DNA of 64,000 bases from positions 868,001 through 932,000 of the forward strand of contig CP089450.1 of the NCBI GenBank assembly GCA_026636295.1, given 5' to 3'. Below the pieces are notes generated by a model. It saw only the letters and a list, made by a program, of their open reading frames with translations, was not told where the DNA came from and did not search any database. Below, one piece after another: positions 1 to 10,479 of the stretch. The translations under genes and the position numbers were made by a program. This DNA is from Medakamo hakoo (Eukaryota; Chlorophyta; Trebouxiophyceae; Coccomyxaceae). Position 1 is the first letter of the stretch; the number at the start of each line of letters is the position of its first letter.

Positions 1-2025
1 GCCGACCCGGCCGCGGTGGCCGCCGAGAAAGCGGCGAAAGCCGCGGCCGCCGCCGCTGCTGCGGCTGCGGGCGAGCGCGCGGCCATGGCCGCCACCCGGG
101 CCTCCCTGCCCATCTACCCCTTCCGCGACGACCTGCTGGCCGCCGTCGCCGCCCACCAGACGCTCATCATCGTCGGCGAGACGGGGTCGGGCAAGACCAC
201 TCAAATCCCGCAGTACTTGCACGAGGCGGGTTACACGAAAGGCGGCAAGGCGGTCGGGTGCACCCAACCCCGGCGCGTGGCGGCCATGAGCGTGGCGGCC
301 CGCGTCGCCGAGGAAATGGGCGTCAAGCTGGGCCGGGCCGTCGGCTACTCCATCCGGTTTGAGGACTGCACGTCCGACGAGACGGTGCTGAAGTACCTGA
401 CCGACGGCATGCTGCTGCGCGAGTTCCTGACGGCGCCCGACCTGGCGCCGTATAGTGCGCTAATGGTGGACGAAGCGCACGAGCGCACGCTCCACACCGA
501 CATCCTATTCGGCCTGGTCAAGGACGTCGCCCGCTTCCGGCCGGACCTCAAACTCCTGATCTCGTCCGCCACGCTCGACGCGGACAAGTTTTCCGCGTTT
601 TTCGACGACGCGCCCGTCTTCCGCATCCCGGGCCGGCGGTACCCCGTCGACATCCTGTACACCAAGGCGCCCGAAGCGGACTACCTGACGGCCGCCGTCA
701 CGACCGTGCTCCAGATCCACGCGTCCCAGCCCACGCCGGGCGACGTCCTGGTCTTCCTGACGGGCCAGGACGAGATCGAGGCGGCGGAGGAGCTGTTGAA
801 GGCCCGCGCCCGGGCGCTGGGGTCCAAGATCGGCGAACTGCTGATCTGCCCGATCTATGCCAACCTGCCGTCCGACTTGCAGGCCCGCATCTTCGAGCCG
901 ACGCCCGACCGCGCGCGCAAGGTGGTCCTGGCCACCAACATTGCGGAAACCTCGCTCACTATCGATGGCATCGCCTACGTCGTCGACCCCGGCTTCTCCA
1001 AGCAGGCGTCCTACAACCCGCGCACGGGCATGAGCAGCCTGACGGTCGCGCCCATTTCGCGCGCGTCGGCGCAGCAGCGCGCGGGGCGGGCGGGGCGCAC
1101 CGGCCCGGGCAAGTGCTTCCGCCTATTCACGGCCTGGTCGTACGCGCACGAGCTGGAGGAGTGCACGGTCCCCGAAATCCAGCGCACGAACTTGGGCACG
1201 GTCGTGCTCCAGCTGAAAGCGCTGGGCATCCACGACCTCGTCGGCTTTGATTTCATGGACCCGCCGCCGCCGGCCGCGCTCGTGCGCGCGCTGGAACAGC
1301 TCTACGCCCTGGGCGCCCTGAACGACCGGGGCTCGCTGACCAAGCTGGGCCGGCGCATGGCAGAGCTGCCCGTCGACCCCATGCTCGCCAAAATGCTGGT
1401 GGCGGCCGGGGATGCGGGCTGCGGGGAGGAGGCGGTCACGATTGCGGCCATGCTGGGCGTCGGCGGCGCCGTGTTTTACCGCCCCAAGGACCGCGCCGTC
1501 CACGCCGACGCCGCGCACGCCGCCTTTTCCGCGGGGGGCGTGGGCGACCACATCGCCCTGCTCAACGTCTACAACGGCTGGGCCGGGTCCGGCTACTCGC
1601 CCGCCTGGTGCGCGGAAAACTACGTCCAGGCGCGGAGCATGAAGCGCGCACGCGACGTGCGCGACCAGCTGGTCGGCCTGATGGCCCGCATCGAGGCGCC
1701 GCTCGACTCCGCGGGCGGCGACTGGGCCAAGGTGCGCAAGGCCATCACGGCCGGCTTTTTCTACCACACCGCCCGGCTGGGGCGGGGCGGGGCGTACCGC
1801 ACGCTCAAGGCGCCGCCCCAGGCCGTCGCGCTGCACCCGTCGTCCGCGTATGCCGCGCCCGGCACGCCCGCTCCGCGCTGGGTCGTCTACCACGAGCTCG
1901 TCCTGACGACCAAGGAGTTTATGCGGACGGTGTCTGAGATTCAGCCGGGCTGGTTGGTGGAGGTCGCGCCGCACTACTACTCGCCCGGCGATGTGGCGGA
2001 CGACGGGAAGAAGGGCGGGCGGTGA
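1..2025 (+). CDS. DHX16: DEAH-box pre-mRNA splicing helicase PRP2/DHX16 (5' partial)
   Basis: The reading frame is open from base 1, so the N-terminal arm lies outside the window. A GTG near base 16 is not a credible start. The protein follows PRP2/DHX16 closely all along. Visible motifs are Walker [10 protein letters not shown], motif Ia TQPRR, DEAH box VDEAHERT, motif III SAT, motif [13 protein letters not shown], motif [12 protein letters not shown] and motif [10 protein letters not shown]. The HA2 (ratchet) and OB-fold regions follow, ending at [11 protein letters not shown]. In the family this ATPase remodels the activated spliceosome before the first catalytic step. It acts in the nucleus with a G-patch partner (Spp2/GPKOW). 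The next gene, XRCC2, starts 130 bases downstream on the same strand. There are no introns in the visible part. PRP22 or DHX8 are less likely because the catalytic core and C-terminus match DHX16 better. Confidence 0.95.
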   Translation, partial: ADPAAVAAEKAAKAAAAAAAAAAGERAAMAATRASLPIYPFRDDLLAAVAAHQTLIIVGETGSGKTTQIPQYLHEAGYTKGGKAVGCTQPRRVAAMSVAARVAEEMGVKLGRAVGYSIRFEDCTSDETVLKYLTDGMLLREFLTAPDLAPYSALMVDEAHERTLHTDILFGLVKDVARFRPDLKLLISSATLDADKFSAFFDDAPVFRIPGRRYPVDILYTKAPEADYLTAAVTTVLQIHASQPTPGDVLVFLTGQDEIEAAEELLKARARALGSKIGELLICPIYANLPSDLQARIFEPTPDRARKVVLATNIAETSLTIDGIAYVVDPGFSKQASYNPRTGMSSLTVAPISRASAQQRAGRAGRTGPGKCFRLFTAWSYAHELEECTVPEIQRTNLGTVVLQLKALGIHDLVGFDFMDPPPPAALVRALEQLYALGALNDRGSLTKLGRRMAELPVDPMLAKMLVAAGDAGCGEEAVTIAAMLGVGGAVFYRPKDRAVHADAAHAAFSAGGVGDHIALLNVYNGWAGSGYSPAWCAENYVQARSMKRARDVRDQLVGLMARIEAPLDSAGGDWAKVRKAITAGFFYHTARLGRGGAYRTLKAPPQAVALHPSSAYAAPGTPAPRWVVYHELVLTTKEFMRTVSEIQPGWLVEVAPHYYSPGDVADDGKKGGR

Positions 2026-2154
2026 GGAGGGATGCCGGCAGACAGTTGCAAACGGAGGAGGGGGGAGCCTCTTTCCCCATCTTCTTTCACTTTTCTTTTC
2101 CGCCACGCGCCCGGCGGGCCCGCGCCGGCCCTGCGCACGCGCCTCCATTCAGCC

Positions 2155-3441
2155 ATGGCGGCAGCCACCACAACGCACCTCCCCTCCACCACCCCAGCCC
2201 CGCCCGCGCTGCCCTGCGCCCCGCCACTCGACACGCTCCCGCCCGAACTCGACGCGGCTTTACGCCCGGACGAAGACGCATCCACCTTCCTAGCCCGGTG
2301 CGCCGCCGACCCGGTTCCGTCTGGAATTCCTCTGGTGGGCGCACTACGCCCTGGTGAAGTCCTGGAACTGGTGGGGCCGTCGGGCTGTGGTAAAACCGCG
2401 CTGCTGGTCCAGGTTTGTTTTGATGCAAGAAAAGTTTGCGGGCGCATCCATCAACTACTCTCTCGTCTCACGCCCTCCACGACTCAAATCAACACAGATT
2501 GCGGCGGCCACCATCCTGCCGGACGCGTGGGAGGGCGTCAGCCTGGGAGGGCGCGGAGGTACGAGAGGCGAGGGCGTGGTCTTTTGCGAAGAGAGAGGCG
2601 TCTCCAGCCCATTGCTTTGTGCTTGCAAGCCCGCTCTCAACCCGCCCCGCCCCCACCAACAGAGCCCGTCCTCTTTTACGACCTGGACGGCACGTTTGAC
2701 GCCCTGCGCCTAGAGGCGGCACTGGCCGCTCGCTTAGCCGCGGCAGGCCTGCCTCCGTCCGCAACCGCCGCGGCCCTGACCGACTCCCTGGCCCGCTTTG
2801 CCCTGTGCGCGCCGCCCTCATCCTTCTCATTCCTGGCCTCGCTCCGCAGCGCCGGCCTGGCCGGCCACCACACGCCCGGTGCCCCGGCCCGCCCGGCCCG
2901 CCTGGTCCTGGTCGACAACGCGGCCGCGTTCCACTGGCCGGACCGGGCCCGGCCGGGCGTCCCCGCCGCCGTCGCGGCGGTGGAGGCGGAGGGGTTGGGG
3001 TCCGCGTGGCCGGGCGGGCCCGCCACGCGCCCGGCGCCGCGCCCGCCCACCGCGCTGACGGCCGGGCGTGTCGCAGGCGCGGCGGCGGGCCTGTTGCGAC
3101 TGATGGCTCGCACACACCGCCTGGCCGTCGTCGTGTCCCGCCACGCCGTCCTGCCCGGCGGGTCGCCGGCGGTGGGGTGGGCCAGCGCCCGCGGCGGGTT
3201 TGGTGGCGGTGGTGGCGGAGAGCCGGCCTTGCCTCCCGACTTTGCGCCGCCCGCCTGGGCGGCCCTGGCCACCCGCCGCGCTGCTTTGGCGCCGGGTCCA
3301 CCCAGCCCGGCGGGACCGAGCGCGCACCGCGTCTGGTGGGAGTGGGTGCCGACGCCGGCGGGCGGGGCGCTGCGCCCGGGCGAGGGCGGGGGCGGGCGGT
3401 CGCTGCTGGAAGTCAGCGACGGCGGGGTGGTCGAGCTTTAG
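2155..3441 (+). CDS. XRCC2: RAD51 paralogue XRCC2
   Basis: Exons are 2155..2412, 2498..2558 and 2663..3441, giving 365 residues. The phases close and both introns are GT-AG, of 85 and 104 bases. The Walker A loop GPSGCGKTALL ends exon 1. Then come the XRCC2-like stretch TILPDAWEG and a Walker-B-side strand PVLFYDLDGTFDALRLE, which corresponds to VLFIDTDYHFDMLRL in animal XRCC2. A second aliphatic strand, LVLVDNAAAFHW, follows. XRCC2 works in the nucleus in the BCDX2 complex (RAD51B-RAD51C-RAD51D-XRCC2), helping RAD51 filaments form during homologous recombination. The C-terminal third is Gly/Ala/Pro-rich and poorly conserved. The start is the first ATG in frame; the frame stays open upstream but that stretch has no family similarity. 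Another RAD51 paralogue is possible but less likely. Confidence 0.82.
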   Translation: MAAATTTHLPSTTPAPPALPCAPPLDTLPPELDAALRPDEDASTFLARCAADPVPSGIPLVGALRPGEVLELVGPSGCGKTALLVQVCFDARKVCGRIHQLLSRLTPSTTQINTDCGGHHPAGRVGGRQPGRARRYERRGRGLLRRERRLQPIALCLQARSQPAPPPPTEPVLFYDLDGTFDALRLEAALAARLAAAGLPPSATAAALTDSLARFALCAPPSSFSFLASLRSAGLAGHHTPGAPARPARLVLVDNAAAFHWPDRARPGVPAAVAAVEAEGLGSAWPGGPATRPAPRPPTALTAGRVAGAAAGLLRLMARTHRLAVVVSRHAVLPGGSPAVGWASARGGFGGGGGGEPALPPDFAPPAWAALATRRAALAPGPPSPAGPSAHRVWWEWVPTPAGGALRPGEGGGGRSLLEVSDGGVVEL

Positions 3442-3565
3442 AGTTTAGTTTTTTGTCTTTAGGGATGACCCGCCTGTGGGCACGGCAACACTGGTGGTCA
3501 GCGGCGGGCGGGGCTAGCTGTATGTAGACGAGAGAGTTAGAAACGCCTTTTTTGCGTCGTAGGCT

Positions 3566-3570
3566 TTACA
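3566..3570 (-). terminator. Poly(A) signal TGTAA of the proline-rich membrane protein gene
   Basis: TTACA on the plus strand reads TGTAA on the minus strand, about 147 bases past the stop codon. TGTAA is the standard chlorophyte polyadenylation signal. Its function here is inferred from motif and position only. Confidence 0.5.
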
Positions 3571-3716
3571 TGGATGGATGGGGGAAAGCGCTGGGCAGCA
3601 GCCTCGCTTCCCCCCCCCCTATCTTCACGGCGGGACTTTAGGTTCTCTCTCTCTCGCGCGCGCAATTCACCCTATGCTTAAAGCTCTCTCGCTCGCTCAC
3701 TCGCTCGCCCTCTCTC

Positions 3717-6101
3717 TCAGTCCTCATCTCCAAACGCGGGCGTCCGCGGCGGGGAGGAAAAACCGGCGACGGTGTCGGAGAGGGCGGCAGCCTCGACCGC
3801 GCGGGCAGCCGCGCGCGCGGCCACGCGCGCGGACGAGCCGTCCCTTGTGGAGACGGACCCCGCCACGCTGCTGGCCGGGGGCAGGCCAGCCGCTGTCCGG
3901 GCCCGGGCCAGGTCCCGCGCCGCCGCGTCCCGCTCGGACGCCAGGAGCCGCGCCTCGCCCGCCGCGCTCGCCGCGACCGCCGCGGCCAGCTCCGCTTCGC
4001 GCGTCGCCGTCTCGGCGTCCGCTTCCGCGGCGGCGGCCCGGGCGGCCGCATGCGCGGCAGCCTGGGAGGCTTGGGCAGTCGCGGTCGGCGAACCCGCGTC
4101 GGCCTGGGCGGCGACGACGGCGGCCCGCAGCTCCGCGGCCGTGCGCGCGGCGGCCGTCGCGCGCGCCTCTGCCTTGGCCTGGCGCGCCGCCTCCGACGCC
4201 GCGACGGCCGCCTGCGCGTCCGCGTCCGCCACCAGGCGCGCGTGTTCCGCGCGCAGGGCCAGCACATCCGGCGGCGTGGGCGGCGCGTGCGGGCGGGCGG
4301 ACGCGCCCGCGGGCGTGCCGGCCCCGCCGCCCGCCGCCTCGGACAACAGACCCTGGTAAGTGAACTGCGACCGGGCGGGCGTGGCCGGGGCGTGGCCCGG
4401 GAAGGCCGCGGACGCCTTGCCAGACGGGTGGCGGGCCAGGACGGCGCCGCCCTTGCCTTCCTCCACGCCTCCGCCGCCGGCCGCGACGGCGGAGCGCGCG
4501 CGCCGGCTCCGCAGGCAGACCGCGGCCAGCACGCCGGCCGCGAGCGCCACAGCCGCGACGGAGCCGACCACAATGCCCGCAATGGCGCCGTTGGTCAGGG
4601 CGCGGGCTTTCCGGTCCAGGGCCCGCTGTTCGGCGGGGGTGAGGCCGGAGATTTCAATGCCCGACACGCCCGCGCCGGCGGAAGCGAGGCCGGCCCTGGC
4701 CAGCGCCTCTTTCAGCGCTGCGGCTTTGGCCGGGTCGCTCGCCACGTCCCGGGCCGCCCGCCCGGCTTTCACCGCGTCTTTGCCGTTTTTAGGCGTGACG
4801 CGGATCTTGTACTGCGTTTTAGGGCCGGGAGGTGTGGGCTCGGCGGGAGAGACGTCGACGGCGACGGCTTGGCGGAGCGACCGCCGGCCGCCGGCAGGGG
4901 GGGCGGGCGCAGTAGCCCCCGCCGGCTCGCCGCCCACGGACACCTGGACGTCCGCCGGCGACACGCCCAGCTGTTGGGCAATGGCACGCCGCACGGCGTC
5001 CGGCGATTGCGCAGGGGACGCCTGCGCGGCCCCGCCGCCCGTCCCCGGCGGCGCCTCGACGTCGAGCGTGAGGTCGATCGTGCGGGGAGGGGGCGGCGGC
5101 AGCGGCGCGATGGTTGGCTCCGGGACGGCCGGCGGCGCCGCTGCTGGCGCGCCAGGAGGAGCGGGTGCTTGCGTCGGCGCGGGCGTGGCCAAGTCCGCGA
5201 GCGACGGGCGGGTCGTGGGCGCGGGCGCCGTAAGCGACGGCGCGGGCGTGCCGAGGTCGGCCAGGGACGGGCGGGTCGGCGGCGGCGGCTCGGTCGGCGG
5301 CGGCGGCGGCGGCGGGGGCGGCGGCGGCGGAGGGGGCGGCGCCTCGCCCTGCGGGCCCGTCGAGCCCGCGGCGACCAAGGCAGAGATGGAGGTCGGGCCC
5401 TGAGGCTGGGGCGCGGGCGTGGCGGGCGGCGGCGGGGGTGGCGGCGGCGGCGGCGGCGGCGGGGGTGGCGGCGGCGGCGGCGCCTGCTGCCCACCGCCGT
5501 CCCCACCGCCATCCTCCTCCGCCGCCGGCGGTCCCTGCAGAATGTTGGGCGGCGCATTCGCATCCGGCCCGTACTGCTGCCAGGCCGTGCCTGTGGCCAC
5601 GATCGCCGCGTCCGCGCGCCGGGCGCCCAGGGCGCGGGTGGACACGTCGACCAGGTCGGCCTTCCACAACCCCGCCACGCCGCGCTCGCGCATCGCGCCC
5701 GCGATGATTTGGGTGTCGACCTTGTCGACGGTCAGCTTGACGAGTTCGTCCACCGCGTCTGAACGCGCGGCCATGTGGACCGCGATGGTGGCTGTGCCCG
5801 GGCCCGCTATCGGCGGGCGGACCAGGCGGGCGGACCGCACAGCAAACGTGTCGGCGCCGCGCTGCTCATTCAACCAGGCCAGGGAGGACCGGAAAGCGTC
5901 CGCCGTCGCGTCCAGGCCGGCCGAGTTGATGGGTTGCAAGCCGCCACCGTTGCAGGTGATGCGGACGGTGACGTCCTGGAAGAAAGGCGAGTCGGCCAAG
6001 GCGGTCGTGGCAAAGGCCAGGAGCATGGCCGCGGTCAGCAGGCGGAGCGCGCCGCCCCGGCCGGGCGGCGCGCGGCCAGACGACCACGCGCGTCGGCGCA
6101 T
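3717..6101 (-). CDS. Secreted-type proline-rich single-pass membrane protein, unknown
   Basis: This is a single exon of 794 residues. The N-terminus is a signal peptide: basic residues, then a hydrophobic core ending near LLAFATTALA. An ectodomain of alpha/beta character follows (DVTVRITC and a repeat-like second unit, about residues 37-190). Then come two long proline runs, about residues 204-227 and 254-270, that resemble cell-wall hinge segments. Two more small modules follow, one starting RTIDLTLDVEAP and one YKIRVTPKNGKDAVK. A single transmembrane helix lies near residues 506-529 (IAGIVVGSVAAVALAAGVL), followed by a CLRSRR stop-transfer. The last 260 residues are an Ala/Arg/Glu-rich, probably helical cytoplasmic tail. 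The layout recalls wall-associated sensors or adhesins of green algae, but I do not recognise the family. A TTACA (TGTAA on this strand) lies downstream. Confidence 0.7.
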   Translation of the reverse strand: MRRRAWSSGRAPPGRGGALRLLTAAMLLAFATTALADSPFFQDVTVRITCNGGGLQPINSAGLDATADAFRSSLAWLNEQRGADTFAVRSARLVRPPIAGPGTATIAVHMAARSDAVDELVKLTVDKVDTQIIAGAMRERGVAGLWKADLVDVSTRALGARRADAAIVATGTAWQQYGPDANAPPNILQGPPAAEEDGGGDGGGQQAPPPPPPPPPPPPPPPPPPPATPAPQPQGPTSISALVAAGSTGPQGEAPPPPPPPPPPPPPPPTEPPPPTRPSLADLGTPAPSLTAPAPTTRPSLADLATPAPTQAPAPPGAPAAAPPAVPEPTIAPLPPPPPRTIDLTLDVEAPPGTGGGAAQASPAQSPDAVRRAIAQQLGVSPADVQVSVGGEPAGATAPAPPAGGRRSLRQAVAVDVSPAEPTPPGPKTQYKIRVTPKNGKDAVKAGRAARDVASDPAKAAALKEALARAGLASAGAGVSGIEISGLTPAEQRALDRKARALTNGAIAGIVVGSVAAVALAAGVLAAVCLRSRRARSAVAAGGGGVEEGKGGAVLARHPSGKASAAFPGHAPATPARSQFTYQGLLSEAAGGGAGTPAGASARPHAPPTPPDVLALRAEHARLVADADAQAAVAASEAARQAKAEARATAAARTAAELRAAVVAAQADAGSPTATAQASQAAAHAAARAAAAEADAETATREAELAAAVAASAAGEARLLASERDAAARDLARARTAAGLPPASSVAGSVSTRDGSSARVAARAAARAVEAAALSDTVAGFSSPPRTPAFGDED

Positions 6102-6741
6102 CGCGGAATGCCTGCGAGTTGGGATGGTGGCGGTGCGTCAGACGGCCTGCACACACTGCGGACAGCTGGACCACACACGTCCAGTCCTGGCAATGCGGGT
6201 GGGTGGCGAACGGAAAAGCGGGACGTGCGGCGCCGGCGCTGGCAAGGACAGTCTGTGCGCTGCAAAAACACACGCGAGGACAAGTCACGACAGATGCGTC
6301 GGCCGCGGAGGGGTTTGGGGGCCGTCGACGGCGGTGCGCCCTTCAAAATTGATGTCCACGGAGTGCCAATAATGCAGGGCGCCCGTGTAAAAAGACGGAC
6401 GAGTGTGCGCACCCTTGGTCGTGTGCGACGCGCGGTCGCGGAAAAAAAACGGCGCGCGGCCGGTGTGTTTGGCCTATGGATGCTATGGATGTGGAGGCGG
6501 AGCAAGTGTGTTTTCTTTTCGCTGTCCCCCACACTCCGGCTTTGCAACTTCCGACGCGCCGCATCCCTCCGCGCCACCACCAGCGGCCACACGCCCAGCA
6601 GGCCAGCTCCTCCGAGCACCCGTGCACCCGCCCGCCACCGGCTGCCGAACGCGAAAAACCCCTGCCCCGCGCGTCCAAGCCCCGCGCTCGCGTCCCAGAG
6701 TCCTCGCGTGCAGGCATCTGGACAGGAACACAGCGACGACG
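6102..6741. promoter_or_regulatory. Divergent intergenic region between the proline-rich protein and VPS60
   Basis: This 640-base region is the longest intergenic stretch in the window. It separates two start codons pointing apart and must hold both promoters and 5' UTRs. No TATA box is evident. It contains A runs (6439-6448) and a C/A-rich stretch before the VPS60 start. I see no coding frame with conserved sequence. Confidence 0.5.
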
Positions 6742-7706
6742 ATGAAACGCATCTTCGGCACGCGGAAAGCGGCGCCGCCGCCTCCCACGCTGGACGAGGC
6801 CAACGCCCGTCTGACGACACGTGGGGAAACGTGAGTGGTTTTGTTTTGGACGGCCGTGTGGATTTTTTGCTCTCGCCTTTTCATTCGTGCGAAAAAAACC
6901 ATCACCACCCCGCCCCCTTCCCTGAACCTCGCCGCCCCTCCCCCAACACACAAAACCGCACCCCAGCCTGGACGACAAGATCAAAAAACTGGACGCCCAG
7001 CTGCTCGTCCACCGGGACGCCATCCGCAAGGCCAGGCCTGGCCCTGCGCAGGAGGCGGCGAAGCGGCGGGCCCTGGCGGTGAGTTGTGTGCTTTTTCTCC
7101 CACCCGCCCATCCTGCTGTGCTTGTTTCCCTTCGTTCGTCTCCGCCGCTCACCCCCCTTCCCTCCCCGCCCAACACAGATCCTCAAGCAGAAAAAGCTCC
7201 TGGAATCCCAGCGCGAACAGCTGTACGCCCAGCAATTCAACATGGAACAGACGACCTTCGCCCTGGAGTCGGTCAAGGACACGGTCCAGACGGTGCAGGC
7301 GATGAAGGCCGGCGCGTCCGAGCTGAAGGCGACCATGAAAAAGTCGGAGCTGGACATCGGCGGCATTGAGGCCCTGCAGGACGACATGGCGGACTTGATG
7401 GACGCGCACACGGAAATCCAGGACGCCATGGCCCAGCCGCTCGGCATCCCGGACTCGTACATCGACGAGGAAGAGTTGATGGGCGAGCTGGACGCGCTGG
7501 AGGACGAGCTGGCGGCTGAGGGGGCGGGCGGGGTGGGGCTCGGTGACGGCGCGGGGCCGTCGTACCTGCAGGACGACCTGCCGGCCGCGCCGGAAGCGGT
7601 GGCGGTCGGTGGAGGGAGTGGTGGTGGGGGAGGGCGGGGTGGGGGTGGGGGGCGGGAGGGCGCGCTGGCCGTGGACGACCTGCCGGCCGTGCCGCAGAAG
7701 ACTTGA
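6742..7706 (+). CDS. VPS60: ESCRT-III-associated protein VPS60/CHMP5
   Basis: Exons are 6742..6830, 6967..7078 and 7179..7706, giving 242 residues in phase, with GT-AG introns of 136 and 100 bases. The protein starts MKRIFGTRKAAPPPPTL like CHMP5. It continues with the basic helix DKIKKLDAQLLVHRDAI, the conserved FNMEQTTFALESVKDT core and the acidic DSYIDEEELMGELDALEDEL helix. It ends in a LAVDDLPAVPQKT tail, where CHMP5 has GLPQIPAS. VPS60 is a cytosolic coiled-coil protein that binds LIP5/VTA1 and stimulates the VPS4 ATPase on multivesicular bodies. A Gly-rich insert precedes the tail, and an upstream PSYLQDDLPAAPEA makes a second partial copy of the tail motif. The usual length is about 220. 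Confidence 0.92.
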
Positions 7707-7932
7707 TGAGGGGGTGGGGAGGGAGCCTTGTTTGTTGATGCGTCGCGGTCGCGTTCAGTGTTTCTTTGTGTCGGGCGTTGGGTCGTGTTCCCTCCTCTCT
7801 CCTGGGGTGGGGATGGAGAGACAGTTTGGCGTCGGGGCGGGTGCCGGGGGCCCAGGGCTCACTCCCAATTTTCTCTCGCCTTGCTCGGCACCCGGCTTTT
7901 TCCTTTCAAAACACCCACCCACAACAGCAAAC

Positions 7933-9513
7933 ATGCCCGCCTTTGCCCTGCGCGCCTCGGCCGCACTGGGCGGTTCGTCATCCTCCGCCAAGCAGCCGGC
8001 GCGCCGCGTTGCGCCGGCCGCGGCCGCGCCGGCCGTCGTCGCCGACGCGCCGCCGGCCCGGGCCAAGGTACGGAGGGCTTTTTTGACCCTGCAGCAGAAA
8101 GTGTCAGCGTTGTGTGCGCCCAGAACGTGTGAGATTGGAGGCACCGAGGGCCAGCAAGCGTGCGCGGCGGGCGTGGATAAGCGCGCCGCTCGCGCCGTCG
8201 CAGCGCTGGGGCCGACGCGTCGCACCTCTCACGCTTTCCCTCTCAAAACCTTGAACAGCCCGCCCCGCCCGCCGGCACGCCGGTCGTGGACCCGCAGGTG
8301 CGTTGTTTCGTAGTGCGTACAGGAGGGGAGGAGGAAGAGGGAGGAGGCCCGCGCGCACGCCCGTCGTCCGCATTTGCGAGCCGAGCTAGCCGACGCCCCC
8401 CCCCCCACACACACACACACTCTCTCGCCCCGACCCTCGACCCACCCCACCCTCCACCCACCCACCCCCCGCTCCTCCACCCCCTCCCCCCAGGACCTCC
8501 CGTCCCGCCCGCGCCGCAACCGCCGCTCCCCGACCATCCGGTCCGCCATGCGCGAGACCATTCTGACGCCCGCCAACCTCCTGCTCCCCGTCTTTATCCA
8601 CGAGGGCGAGGAAGACATTCCCATCCCCTCGATGCCGGGCGTCGCCCGCCTGGGCTGGAAGTCCGGCCTCCTGCGCGCCGTCGACGCCGCCCGCGCCCAG
8701 GGCGTCAACTCCGTCGTCCTGTTCCCCAAGACGCCCGACCACCTGAAGACGCGCACGGGCGAGGAAGCCTTCAACGACGACGGCCTCGTCCAGCGGGCCA
8801 TCCGCCTGCTGAAGGCCGCCCACCCCGACCTGGAGGTGTACACCGACGTCGCGCTCGACCCGTACAACTGCGACGGCCACGACGGCATCGTCCGCGACGA
8901 CGGCGTCATCCTGAACGATGAGACCGTCGACTTCCTGTGCCGCCAGGCCGTCTCCCAAGCCCGCGCCGGCGCGGACTGCGTCTCCCCGTCCGACATGATG
9001 GACGGCCGCGTCGGCGCGATTCGCGCGGCCCTCGACGGCGCCGGCTTCGCCCACGTCGGCATCATGTCCTACACCGCCAAGTACGCGTCCGCCTTCTACG
9101 GCCCCTTCCGCGACGCCCTGGCGTCCGCGCCACGCGCCGGCGAGGGCGGCCGCGTCATCCCGCCCAACAAGGCCACGTACCAGCAGGACCCCGCCAACTG
9201 GCGCGAGTCGCTGCGCGAGGCGGCGGCCGACGAGGCGGAGGGCGCGGACGTGCTCATGGTCAAGCCCGGCCTGCCCTACCTGGACATCATCCGCCTGCTG
9301 CGCGACAACTCGTCCGTCCCCATCGCCGCCTACCACGTGTCGGGCGAGTACGCCATGCTGAAAGCCGCGGCGGAGCGCGGGTGGCTGGACGAGCGCGAGT
9401 CGGTCCTGGAGGCGCTGCTGTGCCTGAAGCGCGCGGGCGCCGACATCATCCTGACGTACTACGCGACGCAGGCGGCGACCTGGCTGAACGAGGACGGCTT
9501 TGCGCTGCGGTGA
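7933..9513 (+). CDS. HEMB: Plastid delta-aminolevulinic acid dehydratase (porphobilinogen synthase)
   Basis: Exons are 7933..8067, 8259..8297 and 8494..9513, giving 397 residues, in phase. The second exon is only 39 bases. The enzyme condenses two 5-aminolevulinates into porphobilinogen in plastid tetrapyrrole synthesis. The catalytic lysines sit in YTAKYASAFYGPFRDA and MVKPGLPYLD. The metal loop reads DVALDPYNCDGHDGIV. The Asp-bearing, plant/cyanobacterial form replaces the three zinc cysteines of animal and yeast enzymes; one cysteine remains but not in the triad pattern. The first about 60 residues are Ala/Arg/Ser/Pro-rich and fit a plastid transit peptide. Homology starts at RPRRNRRSPTIRSAMRETIL. 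The first intron follows a typical transit segment. Confidence 0.95.
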
Positions 9514-9666
9514 AACCGGGGGACATGGAGGGGGGGGGGGCGGCGTGTGTTTTTGTGCGGTGGAAAAAAGGCAGGGGTGGGGTGGGGGGAAGGGATGGAA
9601 AGCACAGGGGGGTGCGGTGTGATTTTTTTTCGATCGTTTCATCTTCGTTCGGCTTCCACACACACT

Positions 9667-10479
9667 TCACCTCAACTCTAGGAACCGGCGCAGCGCGTCC
9701 ACCATGGCGGGCGGCCACTTGCGCGACGCCGCCACCCACTCCACGTCGGCGAACCGGCGGTCAAACTCCGACGCCAGGGCCCACTGTTCCTCCGCGCCGG
9801 GGAGGCGGGCTTCATACCGCAGCGCCGCCAGGGCGGCGTGGACTTCCGCCCGCCCCCGCAGGGACGCTTCCACGTCCTCGAGCGCCAGGCGCGCGCCCGG
9901 CGCGTCGCCGAGCTGGCGCAGGACGAGGGCGCGGGAGATGCGGGCGAGGTCTGCGATCGCGAGGGACGGCCCCGCCGCGATGGCGCGCGCGTACGCCGCT
10001 TCCGCTGCCTGCCAGTCTCCGCGGGCCGCCGCGGCTTCGGCGTCGGACGTGGCGGCTTGCAAGGCTTTCACGGCCGCGGCGACGGAGGAGGTGGAAGAGG
10101 GCGGCGGGGGAGGCGGCGGCGGCCGGCGGGCGGCCCGCGCGGCCGACAGGTCGTCCAGCAGCGACGGCGGCGGGCCTGGAGGCGGCGCACGGGCTGCGCT
10201 CTGTGCGCTCTGAGGCGTGCGCACGGACATCATGGACGCCGCCGCCGGGCGGCCTGCCGCCGCCGCCGCGAGGAGGACAAACGAGAGGGTGGTGGAGGCC
10301 AGGGCCGCGCGCCGGCTAGCTTGCGCGGGCGGCGCGGGCGGCGGACCGGCGGCTGCCGGAGGAGGAGGGAGGGGGCCGCGCTCTCCGCCCGCCCTCTGCT
10401 GCCAAGCCTGGCGTGTGCGTGGCCACGCCGCGGTGGTCCCGGCGGGACCGCCCCGGTTGGCGGTGGTGGCGGGACGCAT
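9667..10479 (-). CDS. TPR-like protein, probably thylakoid lumen
   Basis: This is a single exon of 270 residues from the ATG at 10479. The N-terminus is a basic, Ala/Pro-rich plastid transit region. A lumen-type signal follows: paired arginines in SRRAALASTT, then a hydrophobic core ending AAAAAGRPAAA. That is a twin-arginine-like lumenal targeting sequence. The body contains helices of TPR character (AARGDWQAAEAAYARAIAAG, then ALVLRQLGDAPGARLALEDV). It closes with FDRRFADVEWVAASRKWPPA, a motif I recall from plant chloroplast TPR proteins of unknown function (At2g37400-like). Function is unknown; TPRs imply protein contacts in the lumen. It converges with the ALAD gene, with 153 bases between the stops. 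The frame extends upstream without conserved sequence. Confidence 0.72.
   Translation of the reverse strand: MRPATTANRGGPAGTTAAWPRTRQAWQQRAGGERGPLPPPPAAAGPPPAPPAQASRRAALASTTLSFVLLAAAAAGRPAAASMMSVRTPQSAQSAARAPPPGPPPSLLDDLSAARAARRPPPPPPPPSSTSSVAAAVKALQAATSDAEAAAARGDWQAAEAAYARAIAAGPSLAIADLARISRALVLRQLGDAPGARLALEDVEASLRGRAEVHAALAALRYEARLPGAEEQWALASEFDRRFADVEWVAASRKWPPAMVDALRRFLELR

Noticed and set aside
16-18. GTG as start of the DEAH helicase
   Set aside because: The frame is open to base 1 and the DHX16 family has a long N-terminal arm, so the gene is simply cut by the window edge.
5283-5482. Possible CRISPR-like or structured repeat in GGC runs
   Set aside because: These are codon runs for polyproline in a membrane protein. 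No spacers are present and the genome is eukaryotic.
4050-5762. Plus-strand open frame rich in Arg/Gly opposite the proline-rich protein
   Set aside because: It is the complement of Pro/Ala codons; Arg-Gly runs are expected from this composition. The minus strand has signal peptide and TM helix in order.
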